Position numbers and translations under genes: made by a program. Under the pieces are notes generated by a model, which worked only from the letters and a program-made list of their open reading frames with translations, did no database searches and was not told the DNA's origin. Positions 9,218-17,824 of a stretch of DNA of 64,000 bases are shown here, one piece after another; within the stretch, counting starts at the first letter, position 1, and each line of letters begins with the position of its first letter. Location: contig NZ_JACVAB010000001.1 in the NCBI RefSeq assembly GCF_014851585.1, positions 310,001 through 374,000 of the forward strand, given 5' to 3'. Source of the stretch: Agrobacterium sp. AGB01 (GTDB lineage: Bacteria; Pseudomonadota; Alphaproteobacteria; Rhizobiales; Rhizobiaceae).

Positions 9218-10318
9218 TCAGCCGGCAACCGGTTTGCTTTCCGGCAGGGCAGCCTTGATGTCAGGCAGAGCAGCAGGAACGAATGTCTGGCCTTCGATAG
9301 CCGCCGGCGTGGACTGCGAACCGGACGCCATGCCGTAAGGCGAAAGCGGGGTGCAGATCACGGAGTTCAGCGCCTTGGCGATATCGATGCCTTCCTTGCC
9401 GCCGCCGCCATTGGCGTCGATGTGCATCATGTCACGCATGCAAAGCTTGTTTGGCTCTACGCAGCGGTTGAGGATTGCGTCATACAGTTGTGGGTCGACA
9501 CTGGCGAAGTACTCGACAGGATTACGCTCGCTCGGCTTGGCGAATTCGAGGTATTCCATCCGGCCGAAGCCCTTGCCGCCGTCCTTGACCTTGGCAACCC
9601 ACTGGTCGAAGCCTTCATTGCTCAGACCGTGGAACTTGAAGCGCATGTGCGAGAAGCCAGGGCCGGAGAAGTTCGCCGAGAAGCCGTCATAAACGCCTTC
9701 CTTGTTGATGACTGCGTGCAGCTTGGTCTGCATGCCGCCCATGGCGTAAATCTGGCCAGCCAGTGCAGGCACGTAAAATGAGTTCATCGCCGTGGTGCCG
9801 GTAATTTTGAAGTTGATCGGAACATCGATCGGGGCAGCAAATTCATTGACGCTGCCAATGCCCAGCTCTGGGTAGAAGAACAGCCACTTCCAGTCCATAG
9901 CCACAACCTCGACCGTCAGGGTCTTGGTTTCAGCTGTCACAGGACGGTCCGCATCAATGCGGTCGATCGGGCGGTAAGGATCCAGACGGTGGGTTGCGAT
10001 CCACGTCACGGTTCCCAACATGAGAATGATGGCAACGGGAGCAGACCAGATCACCATTTCAAGGCGCGTGGAGTGGTGCCACTCTGGATCGTAATCTTCA
10101 GCCTTCGCCGATTCACGGTACTTCCATGCAAAGAACAGCGTCAATGCAAGAACCGGAACGATGATGAGCAGCATCAACACAGTTGAGGTGATGATGAGAT
10201 CACGTTGCTGGATGGCAATGTCCCCGGAAGGGTTCATAACCACGAGATCGCAGCCGCTGAGCAGCAGCAACGACGAAAATGCCATGAAGGCAGAAGAAAA
10301 TTTCTTGATCGTGGGCAC
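9218..10318 (-). CDS. cyoA: Cytochrome bo3 ubiquinol oxidase subunit II (lipoprotein)
   Basis: 366-residue subunit II. Lipoprotein signal ends LLLLSGC with lipidated C23; two further membrane helices follow (around residues 42-65 and 85-108), then a periplasmic cupredoxin domain. It lacks the cysteine/histidine CuA ligands, as expected for a quinol rather than cytochrome c oxidase. The C-terminal extension contains ILNRCVEPNKLCMRDMMHID and a Pro/Ala-rich tail. First gene of cyoABCD-SURF1. In proteobacteria this oxidase is usually favoured at high oxygen. Confidence 0.97.
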   Translation of the reverse strand: MPTIKKFSSAFMAFSSLLLLSGCDLVVMNPSGDIAIQQRDLIITSTVLMLLIIVPVLALTLFFAWKYRESAKAEDYDPEWHHSTRLEMVIWSAPVAIILMLGTVTWIATHRLDPYRPIDRIDADRPVTAETKTLTVEVVAMDWKWLFFYPELGIGSVNEFAAPIDVPINFKITGTTAMNSFYVPALAGQIYAMGGMQTKLHAVINKEGVYDGFSANFSGPGFSHMRFKFHGLSNEGFDQWVAKVKDGGKGFGRMEYLEFAKPSERNPVEYFASVDPQLYDAILNRCVEPNKLCMRDMMHIDANGGGGKEGIDIAKALNSVICTPLSPYGMASGSQSTPAAIEGQTFVPAALPDIKAALPESKPVAG

Positions 10319-10342
10319 GTTCTTAAAACTCGTACTGTTTCA

Positions 10343-10372
10343 ATTGTACCGCGAATAATTGCCAAACGTCAT
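10343..10372 (-). promoter_or_regulatory. Candidate promoter of the cyo operon
   Basis: On the minus strand ATGACG (10372-10367), 18-base spacer, TACAAT (10348-10343), 24 bases upstream of the cyoA ATG. The short leader makes this uncertain. The 278-base gap 10319-10596 otherwise holds only the divergent candidate promoter at 10493. Confidence 0.35.
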
Positions 10373-10492
10373 TATTGTAATGAGGTATTTTGTCGCGGTG
10401 CAGCGGGATCGCCGCAGCGCAACAGCCACGGCATGGCTGGGTGCATTATCTCATAGAAGGCCCTTGGAGCAAGTCCTTCCTGCAATCTTCAT

Positions 10493-10522
10493 TTGACGGC
10501 TGTGCGCAGACTGTGTGACAAT
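10493..10522 (+). promoter_or_regulatory. Candidate promoter of the MFS transporter gene
   Basis: TTGACG (10493-10498), 18-base spacer, GACAAT (10517-10522). The gene follows at 10597 with a strong AGGAGGAA ribosome site six bases before the ATG. Confidence 0.45.
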
Positions 10523-10596
10523 CCGCCGCAGGTAACGCAACGGAAGAGGAGCCAGCGCGTTACCCAACATGGTGCGCCATACGCAGGAGGAATAAA

Positions 10597-11892
10597 ATGA
10601 GTTATATCAATAGTTCGCAGACCTATCCTGAAACACCTGCGACAGTCGATCCGGACCGCATCACCATCGCGGTCATTCTGGCAAGAATGACAGAGTTTTT
10701 TGACTTCTTTGTCTATGCCATCGCATCGGCATTGGTTTTTCCCTACGTCTTCTTCTCATACGCAGATCCGCTGACAGCAACTCTTTATTCCTTCGCAGTC
10801 TTCTCACTGGCCTTTATTGCCCGCCCCATCGGCTCAATGATTTCGCTGCAGATCGACAGAAAGTTTGGGCGTGCGGCGAAATTGACCGTCGCATTGTTCA
10901 CACTCTGTGGTTCCACCATGGCGATCAGCTTCCTGCCGTCCTTTGCGGACGCTGGCATGTTGGCGCCAGTCCTGCTCGCCGTGTTCCGTATAGGTCAGGG
11001 ACTTGGTCTGGGTGGTGCGTGGGACGGACTGACCTCGCTTCTGGCGATGAACGCACCTGCGAAACAACGTGGCTGGTATGCCATGATGCCGCAGATCGGT
11101 GCGGCCATGGGTTTTGGTCTGGCAAGCGCCTTCTTCATCGTTTTCTTCACTCAGCTTTCACATGCTGAATTCCTGGCATGGGGCTGGCGCTTCCCGTTCT
11201 TCGTGGCATTGGCACTTAATGTGCTGGCGCTGTTTGCCCGCCTTCGCATGATTGTGACGCCGGAATTTCAGGCCATGGTGCAAAGCCATGAGTTGGAACC
11301 AAAGCCGGTTTTCGAAATGCTGCGGTCGCAGTCACGCATCGTTCTGACCGGTGCCTTCGTTCCGCTGGCCAGCTTTGCACTGTTCCATTTGGTCACTGTG
11401 TTCCCGCTTAGCTGGGTCACGCTCAACACCAACCAGAAGATTTCAGACTTCCTGTTCGTACAGTTCGTTAGCGCCATCATCTGTGGTGGCATGATTGTCG
11501 TGTCCGGCGTACTGGCTGACAAATTCGGCCGTCGCAAACTGCTCGGCGTGGCCGCCATTCTTATCGCGCTCTTCAGTCTCGTAACGCCACTGCTGCTTAA
11601 CTCGGGTGATATTGGCCGTTACCTATTCGTGTTGATCGGCTTTTCGCTGCTCGGTCTGTCCTTCGGTCAGGCAAGTGGTGCGCTGGCTTCGCGTTTCAGC
11701 CGTGAATACCGCTACACCGGTGCGTCTCTGACGTCGGATATCTCTTGGCTCATCGGTGCCGGTTTCGCACCGCTGGTGGCTCTCGGGTTCTCGTCAGAAT
11801 TTGGTCTCATAGCGGCCGGACTTTATTTGCTCTCCGGCGCAGTCGCGACACTTATTGCCCTTGCATTCAGCACGACGCTTGATGCGACCTGA
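10597..11892 (+). CDS. MFS transporter, metabolite:H+ symporter (MHS) type
   Basis: 431-residue inner-membrane permease with about twelve helices. MHS subfamily marks: opening ARMTEFFDFFVYAIASALVF, the RPIGSMI loop, the FRIGQGLGLGGAWDG helix-5 motif and the ADKFGRRKLLG loop between helices 8 and 9. Relatives carry organic acids, osmolytes or shikimate; the substrate here cannot be read from sequence. Own promoter and terminator suggest a single-gene unit, separated by 393 bases from the downstream glutamate synthase gene, so a functional link with it is not established. Confidence 0.9.
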   Translation: MSYINSSQTYPETPATVDPDRITIAVILARMTEFFDFFVYAIASALVFPYVFFSYADPLTATLYSFAVFSLAFIARPIGSMISLQIDRKFGRAAKLTVALFTLCGSTMAISFLPSFADAGMLAPVLLAVFRIGQGLGLGGAWDGLTSLLAMNAPAKQRGWYAMMPQIGAAMGFGLASAFFIVFFTQLSHAEFLAWGWRFPFFVALALNVLALFARLRMIVTPEFQAMVQSHELEPKPVFEMLRSQSRIVLTGAFVPLASFALFHLVTVFPLSWVTLNTNQKISDFLFVQFVSAIICGGMIVVSGVLADKFGRRKLLGVAAILIALFSLVTPLLLNSGDIGRYLFVLIGFSLLGLSFGQASGALASRFSREYRYTGASLTSDISWLIGAGFAPLVALGFSSEFGLIAAGLYLLSGAVATLIALAFSTTLDAT

Positions 11893-11926
11893 TTGATTTT
11901 AGCAACAAACTAACCTGAGTAACCTT

Positions 11927-11965
11927 AAAGCCGTGAAATTCGTAAAGGATTTCACGGCTTTTCGT
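11927..11965 (+). terminator. Terminator of the MFS gene
   Basis: Perfect 12-base arms AAGCCGTGAAAT and ATTTCACGGCTT around a nine-base loop, followed by TTCGTATTTTTATT. Begins 35 bases after the stop codon. Confidence 0.8.
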
Positions 11966-11993
11966 ATTTTTATTGCGCGGACGTTAATTAATC

Positions 11994-12010
11994 TTGATTT
12001 CTGAAATCAA
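11994..12010. promoter_or_regulatory. Palindrome upstream of the gltB-like gene
   Basis: TTGATTTCTGAAATCAA: perfect seven-base arms around CTG, 276 bases before the gltB-like start. The size suits a dimeric regulator operator; no regulator can be named. The rest of 11966-12285 has no convincing gene. Confidence 0.3.
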
Positions 12011-12213
12011 CATAGATATGTAAGTCATGCTGACATAAATTGGCACGGTGTTCGTGTCGACAGCACAATTTGGCGCGGGTCATGAAATACGTTTCGACCA
12101 TAAAATCGATGAAAGCGGCAATTGCCGGCACCGCGGTGCCAGCCAATACGCGCACGTCGATTATTCGCGCCGCGAAACGCCGATAACAGAAATCTGAAAA
12201 GGAGCAGTCAGGT

Positions 12214-12237
12214 CACCTGCGGCTCCGCCTGCGGGTG
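12214..12237 (+). other. Leader hairpin before the gltB-like start
   Basis: CACCTGCGG pairs with CTGCGGGTG (nine pairs including G-T) around a six-base loop, ending 49 bases before the ATG. A smaller GCGC...GCGC fold follows. It could be a leader structure affecting translation, but matches no riboswitch I recognise. Confidence 0.3.
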
Positions 12238-12285
12238 AAAAAGGTGACGCCTCGCTGCGCAACTGCGCCGGAACGGGAGATACCG

Positions 12286-15200
12286 ATGAGCGTGAATGAC
12301 CCTGATTATGGCCTTTATGACATTGCTGCCGAAAAGAGCAGCTGCGGCGTTGGCTTTATTACGCGCAAAGACGGTTTGCAGACCCATGACGTGCTGAAGC
12401 GTGGCCACGAGGCGCTTTGTGCTGTGCCGCATCGTGGTGGCATGTCGGCAGAGGGCGTTGGTGATGGTGCCGGTATCTCGGTGGATCTGTCCCTGTCTTT
12501 TTTTCGTCAACTGACCGGCTCTGTCGAACTGGAAGCCGGTCGGTTTGGTGTCGGTAATTTCTTCCTGCCGCAAAACGCCGCCTTCCATGATGAGGCTATT
12601 GAGATCATCGAAAAGGCACTTGAAGAACAGGGTTTCTCCGTGCTTCTGGTGCGCGATGTGCCGGTTGATAACAGCGCCATTCGTGAAGCTGCGGTTCGTT
12701 ACCAGCTTCCCATTCGCCAATGGGTGTTTTCGGCCCATGCAGGTTGCCGCGCTCGTGGCGAGTTTGACTGGCGTATCCATAAGGCCTTGCTGGCTATCGA
12801 AGCCATTGCCTACACGCGCCCGGAACTGTCGGGTTTTTATCCGCTGTCGCTGAGTGCCCGCACCCAGGTTTTCAAAGGTCGTCTCAATTCGACGGAAGTC
12901 ATGCCATACTTCTGCGACCTGGTGGACCCGCGCCATGAAGTACACACAATGTACTTTCACACCCGCTTCTCCACCAACACCGACCCGCATCCGTCCATGG
13001 CGCAGCCATTCCGCCTGATGGCGCATAATGGCGAACTGAACACCGACAAGAAGAACCGCCTTTCGGAAGCTGCTGTCGCCTTGGCACGCAATGCCAGCAT
13101 CATTCGCCCCAAGGGGCAGTCGGATAGCTGCCGTCTCGACCAGACGCTGCAGGCCCGCGTTATGGAAGACGGGCTTGATCTGGTAACTGCTGTCGTTTCG
13201 ATGATGCCGCCAGCCTGGGAAAATGACGAGACATTGTCGCCGCAAGTGCGGGCGATGTTTGAATATTTCTCCCTTTACGAAGAGAAGAACGATGGTCCCG
13301 CCGCGCTGATCTTTGGCGATGGCACCATCGTCGGTGCACGCCTGGACCGTCTGGGCTTACGCCCACTGCGCACCGTCGAAACAGACGAGTATCTCTGCGT
13401 AATGTCAGAAGCAGGCCAGATTGCCTTCCCACCGGAAAGCGTCATCCATCGCGGCCGTATCGAAGCCGGCGGCATGCTGTATTTCGATCAGGCCGAGCGC
13501 CGTGCATGGTCGACCGTCGAAGCGCTGGAAATGCTGGCATCGCGCCGCGATTATTCAACATTGCTGCGTGAAGCCCGTGTCACGCTGGAAGAGCTGCCTG
13601 AGGTTCCCGCAGAAAATCAGGGATCGCCCCAGCGTTACAATGGCGATCTGGAACGCCATCAGCGTTATGTCGCTTATTCGCACAATCAGGAAAGCTTCAA
13701 GTTCCTGATGGACCCGATGCTGGCGACTGGCGCTGAAAAAATTTCCGCCATGGGGTATGGCAACGCCATCAATGCGCTGTCGGATCAGGAAGGCGGCGTC
13801 GCGAAATATTTCTCGCAGCGTTTTGCGCAGGTCACCAATCCGCCGCTCGACAGTATCCGTGAAGCCGACGGCATGACGTTGCGCGTTGCGCTGGGCGCCA
13901 AGCCCAATATCGGCGCAAAGGCTGCCCGCCAGATCGTCGTGCGCTCTCCGATCCTGACCCATCTCGACATGTTGAAAATCCGTGAGCAGACGGAAACGCC
14001 GGTTCGTCGTTTTGAGATGCTCTACACCCCGATTTACAACGATCCCAAGGCCAACGAGGCCGCGTTGCAGGCGGGTATCGACAGTGTTTGCAACAAGGTC
14101 GCAGCCTTCGCTGCCGAAGAGGGTGGCATTGCTGTCATCACCGATCGCCACGTTGCCACTGATCGCGCTGCCCTGCCGATGATCATTGTGATCTCCGCAT
14201 TAAACCAGAAGCTGATCGAGGAAGGCCTGCGCCTTCGCGTGTCGCTGATTGCCGAAAGCGGTCAGTTCTCCTCGTCGCATCACATTGCAGCGGCTCTCGG
14301 CTTTGGTGCATCCGGCGTTTATCCGCTCGGTGTGCAGTTCCGCGCCGAGGAAAAGTTTGGTGCAGATGCCGACAAGGCCTTCAAGCGTTTCGCCAAGGCT
14401 GCTGAAAAGTCTCTGATGAAGACCATGGGCAAAGTCGGGCTCTGCACCGCTGAAAGCTATATCGGCGGTGAGTTCTTTGAACCAAACTTTCTCGACACCA
14501 ACGACCCGGTGCTGAAAAAGTACTTTCCCAACGTCAAGACGCCGGTTGGTGGTGTCAACTTTGCCGTTATCGCGCAGGCCGTCGCCGACTGGCACCGCAA
14601 GGCGTTGACCGTCAAGGGTGAGAGCGACATTCCGCTGCTTGGCCTGTTCAAGGAACGTGCCGAAGGTGCTGGCCATTCCTATGGCACCACGGCTGTGCGT
14701 GGCTTCGTTGACATGACCGAGGAAAAGATCGCGTTCCACAAGGACGCCGAAAACAGCGTTGGCGAAAACGAGGACATGTTGCGCCTGCTGCCGCTCAACC
14801 GTCTGGAAGATGCCTTCGGCCTCAACGATTCCGCCTATTACCACAACAGCTTCGACCGCCTGACACCTGAGGCAATCGACAAGTTCCAGATCACACCGGG
14901 TTATCGTGCCTTTACCCGCATGATGAGCGAAGAACGCATGCGCCGTCCATCTGCGTTGCGTGATGTGCTGGACCTGCCGGCTGACGTCACCTTTGCCAAC
15001 TCGCCTGCAGAATTCCGCAAGGAAATGGGCCGTTTTTCGCGCAAGGGCAATAACAGCTTCATGGTGCGTGGCCTGACCGTTGAGAGCGTTGGTGACGAAG
15101 AGTTCCGCCTGCGCCTCACCGGTCCGTCCGGCGGTGATCTGACACGGCTTGCAGCCCTTGGCCAATCACTGGTCATCCGTTTCGGGCAGGATATCGTCGG

Positions 15201-17796
15201 TCATTGGTTGGAAGGCGGCGCATTGGCCGTTCAAGTCAAGGGACAGGCACTGGATTACCTGTCGCTGATCCACACCGCCCCTGCCAGCATCCCGCTTGAG
15301 GATGTTCAAAAGGCAAGTGACATCACCAGACTTCTGGCCTCCGGTGCCATGAGCCATGGCGCGCTGGTTGCCGCCGCTCATGAAGCGGTGGCGCATGGCA
15401 CCAACATGGTTGGCGGCATGTCCAACTCCGGCGAAGGTGGTGAGCATATCTCGCGTTACGGCACCATACGTGCCTCGCGTATCAAGCAGTTCGCGTCCGG
15501 TCGTTTTGGCGTCTGGGCAGGTTATCTAGCTGACCCGATGCTGGAAGAGATCGAGATCAAGATCGGTCAGGGCGCAAAGCCGGGCGAGGGTGGTCAGCTG
15601 CCTTCACCAAAGGTCACGGTGGAAATCGCCGCAGCCCGTGGCGGCACACCGGGCGTTGAACTGGTTTCGCCACCACCGCACCACGACACCTATTCGATCG
15701 AGGATCTGGCGCAGCTGATCCATGATGCCAAGGCGGCGCGTGTGCGAGTTATCGTCAAGCTAGTATCGTCGGAAGGCATCGGCACGATTGCGGTTGGCGT
15801 TGCCAAGGCCGGTGCAGATGTCATCAACGTTGCCGGCAACACCGGCGGCACGGGTGCGGCTGCCGTTACCAGCCTGAAATATACCGGCCGTTCGGCGGAA
15901 ATCGGCATTGCCGAAGTGCACCAGGCACTCTGCGCCAATGGTCTGCGTGCCAAGGTTCTGCTGCGATGCTCCGGCGCACATCAGACCGCAAGTGATGTCG
16001 TCAAGTCAGCCCTCCTAGGTGGCGACAGCTTCGAATTCGGCACCACGGCGCTGATGATGCTGAAATGCGTCATGGCCAAGAACTGCAACATCAAGTGCCC
16101 GGCTGGTCTCACCACCAACCAGGAAGTGTTCAATGGTGATCCGCGCGCTCTGGCGCAGTATCTGATGAACATTGCCCACGAAACACGCGAGATCCTGGCG
16201 GCCCTTGGTCTGCAGTCTCTGGCGCAGGCACGTGGCCGTTCCGATCTTCTTCACCTTCTCGACCACCCATCCAGCGTTGGCCAGCTTGACCTCCGGGCAA
16301 TGTTGACTGTGGTTGAGGAGGTGAAGATCGCCAACCCGGTTTACATGGAAAAGGACTTCGCACTGGATGATGCTTTCATCGAACTGGTGCGTTCGGCCCT
16401 GGTCGACGGCAAGCGTGACAACATCGAGCTTGGTGGCAACCGCTTCCTCAACAACTGCAACAAGAGTGTTGGCGGTCAGCTTGCGGTCGATATCGAGCGC
16501 ATTCTGAACCATGAACTGAGCGATGAGCAGGTGGCGACACTGCCTGCCGTCCGCCAGGATGAACGTGGTCGTCGTTTTCTGGAGCCCGGTGCCGTGCGTA
16601 TCGCCACATCGGGGTCTGCCGGTCAATCCTTCGGTGCCTTCTGCAATGACGGCATGGTCATGGTCCACACCGGCACCTGCAATGACGGTGTTGGCAAGAG
16701 CGCCTGCGGCGGTACCATTGTCGTGCGTTCGCCAGGTGGTGGTTCGGCCGAGGCTGGTGGCAATGTTCTAGTTGGCAACTTCGCCCTGTTCGGTGCAACG
16801 GGTGGCCGCACCTTTGTTGAAGGGCAGGCGGGTGACCGTTTTGCGGTGCGTAACTCCGGTGCGACAGCGGTTGTTGAAGGTGTGGGCGACTTTGCCTGCG
16901 AATACATGACCAATGGTGCGGTCCTGAACCTTGGCAGCTTCGGCAAGGGTTTCGGAAACGGCATGAGTGGCGGTTTCGTTTACCAGTATGACCCCTATGG
17001 CGATCTGCCAAAGAAGGTCAGCCACGATTCCATTCTTCTGGGCTCTATCACGGGTGATGATGAACAGGCCGCGATCCATAATCAGGCCGTTCACCAGCTG
17101 CTAAGCTGGCATGTTGCCGAAACCGGTTCTGCCAAGGCCGCATGGCTTCTGGAAAACTGGGAGAGCGAGCAGCATAACTTCGTGTACGGAATGCCGCGCG
17201 CCCTGCTGCTCTACCAGGACAGCAACGAAATCCTGAAGGCAAAGCCACGCAAGGAACTGCTTGAAGAACTGGCAACGGCGCTTGCAGCCCATCAGGTTCG
17301 CAAGTTCAAGCTGGCCTATCGTGACAAGCGGGCGGTACTGAACGGTTCGGTACCTGGTTATGGCGAGACCGATACCGAGGAGATGTACGCGCTCCTCAAC
17401 AATTACACGGTGCTGAGCATGGCGCAGGCCATTGCCATGCAGCGTGTACCGCTAGCGCGCGGTCCGTCCGACCCGGCGATTGAAAAGGCGGTACGCAACC
17501 TCATTCTGACCGAAGATTTTGCGCTGATGCAACGTCTGCTGAAATATGCACGTGAAGCATTGGCCGGCCACAATGACGAGCAGCTTGCTGTTATGATCGC
17601 CGCCAAGCGACTGGACGACTACAGGCAGGCGCTTTCCAAGCGCAACATCCTGTCTATGGACAGCCCGGGCACCTATGGCTGGATCATTCAGCAGAACGCC
17701 AGAAACATTGAAAAGATCGGACGCCTGCCGGGCTTCGAGGAACTGTTCGCAGCCAATGCGTTGCCGGACCTTGCCCTCGCAGCCAGACAGAACTGA
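12286..17796 (+). CDS. gltB: Glutamate synthase large-subunit-like protein, enlarged form
   Basis: 1836 residues from the ATG at 12286 (GGGAGA five bases upstream; a GTG at 12235 is less likely). Order: short propeptide then catalytic Cys20 (SSCGVGF) of the class-II glutaminase domain (20 to about 430), central domain, FMN/(3Fe-4S) synthase domain with GQGAKPGEGGQLP and PPPHHDTYSIEDL, cluster cysteines C1261, C1267, C1271, and a GXGXG helix domain (about 1430-1580). Family role: glutamine + 2-oxoglutarate + 2 e- to two glutamates. Odd points: bacterial GltB is about 1500 residues; here roughly 140 extra residues lie before the cluster and about 190 after the usual C-terminus, and the cysteine spacing is x5/x3 rather than x5/x4. 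No gltD is adjacent; a CysJ-type reductase follows by 28 bases. It may be a paralogue with a different donor or substrate. Confidence 0.85.
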   Translation: MSVNDPDYGLYDIAAEKSSCGVGFITRKDGLQTHDVLKRGHEALCAVPHRGGMSAEGVGDGAGISVDLSLSFFRQLTGSVELEAGRFGVGNFFLPQNAAFHDEAIEIIEKALEEQGFSVLLVRDVPVDNSAIREAAVRYQLPIRQWVFSAHAGCRARGEFDWRIHKALLAIEAIAYTRPELSGFYPLSLSARTQVFKGRLNSTEVMPYFCDLVDPRHEVHTMYFHTRFSTNTDPHPSMAQPFRLMAHNGELNTDKKNRLSEAAVALARNASIIRPKGQSDSCRLDQTLQARVMEDGLDLVTAVVSMMPPAWENDETLSPQVRAMFEYFSLYEEKNDGPAALIFGDGTIVGARLDRLGLRPLRTVETDEYLCVMSEAGQIAFPPESVIHRGRIEAGGMLYFDQAERRAWSTVEALEMLASRRDYSTLLREARVTLEELPEVPAENQGSPQRYNGDLERHQRYVAYSHNQESFKFLMDPMLATGAEKISAMGYGNAINALSDQEGGVAKYFSQRFAQVTNPPLDSIREADGMTLRVALGAKPNIGAKAARQIVVRSPILTHLDMLKIREQTETPVRRFEMLYTPIYNDPKANEAALQAGIDSVCNKVAAFAAEEGGIAVITDRHVATDRAALPMIIVISALNQKLIEEGLRLRVSLIAESGQFSSSHHIAAALGFGASGVYPLGVQFRAEEKFGADADKAFKRFAKAAEKSLMKTMGKVGLCTAESYIGGEFFEPNFLDTNDPVLKKYFPNVKTPVGGVNFAVIAQAVADWHRKALTVKGESDIPLLGLFKERAEGAGHSYGTTAVRGFVDMTEEKIAFHKDAENSVGENEDMLRLLPLNRLEDAFGLNDSAYYHNSFDRLTPEAIDKFQITPGYRAFTRMMSEERMRRPSALRDVLDLPADVTFANSPAEFRKEMGRFSRKGNNSFMVRGLTVESVGDEEFRLRLTGPSGGDLTRLAALGQSLVIRFGQDIVGHWLEGGALAVQVKGQALDYLSLIHTAPASIPLEDVQKASDITRLLASGAMSHGALVAAAHEAVAHGTNMVGGMSNSGEGGEHISRYGTIRASRIKQFASGRFGVWAGYLADPMLEEIEIKIGQGAKPGEGGQLPSPKVTVEIAAARGGTPGVELVSPPPHHDTYSIEDLAQLIHDAKAARVRVIVKLVSSEGIGTIAVGVAKAGADVINVAGNTGGTGAAAVTSLKYTGRSAEIGIAEVHQALCANGLRAKVLLRCSGAHQTASDVVKSALLGGDSFEFGTTALMMLKCVMAKNCNIKCPAGLTTNQEVFNGDPRALAQYLMNIAHETREILAALGLQSLAQARGRSDLLHLLDHPSSVGQLDLRAMLTVVEEVKIANPVYMEKDFALDDAFIELVRSALVDGKRDNIELGGNRFLNNCNKSVGGQLAVDIERILNHELSDEQVATLPAVRQDERGRRFLEPGAVRIATSGSAGQSFGAFCNDGMVMVHTGTCNDGVGKSACGGTIVVRSPGGGSAEAGGNVLVGNFALFGATGGRTFVEGQAGDRFAVRNSGATAVVEGVGDFACEYMTNGAVLNLGSFGKGFGNGMSGGFVYQYDPYGDLPKKVSHDSILLGSITGDDEQAAIHNQAVHQLLSWHVAETGSAKAAWLLENWESEQHNFVYGMPRALLLYQDSNEILKAKPRKELLEELATALAAHQVRKFKLAYRDKRAVLNGSVPGYGETDTEEMYALLNNYTVLSMAQAIAMQRVPLARGPSDPAIEKAVRNLILTEDFALMQRLLKYAREALAGHNDEQLAVMIAAKRLDDYRQALSKRNILSMDSPGTYGWIIQQNARNIEKIGRLPGFEELFAANALPDLALAARQN

Positions 17797-17824
17797 CTGA
17801 GACAGATTGAACTGAGTGAGAACG

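Noticed and set aside
12180-12285. Possible glycine, SAM or cobalamin riboswitch before the gltB-like gene
   Set aside because: None of the conserved core sequences of these classes could be found; only generic hairpins are present.
12208-13245. 345-codon minus-strand frame over the gltB-like gene
   Set aside because: Shadow frame; the opposite strand carries the catalytic glutaminase domain.
14200-15165. 321-codon minus-strand frame inside gltB
   Set aside because: Shadow frame with no recognisable domain; codon pattern follows the real gene.
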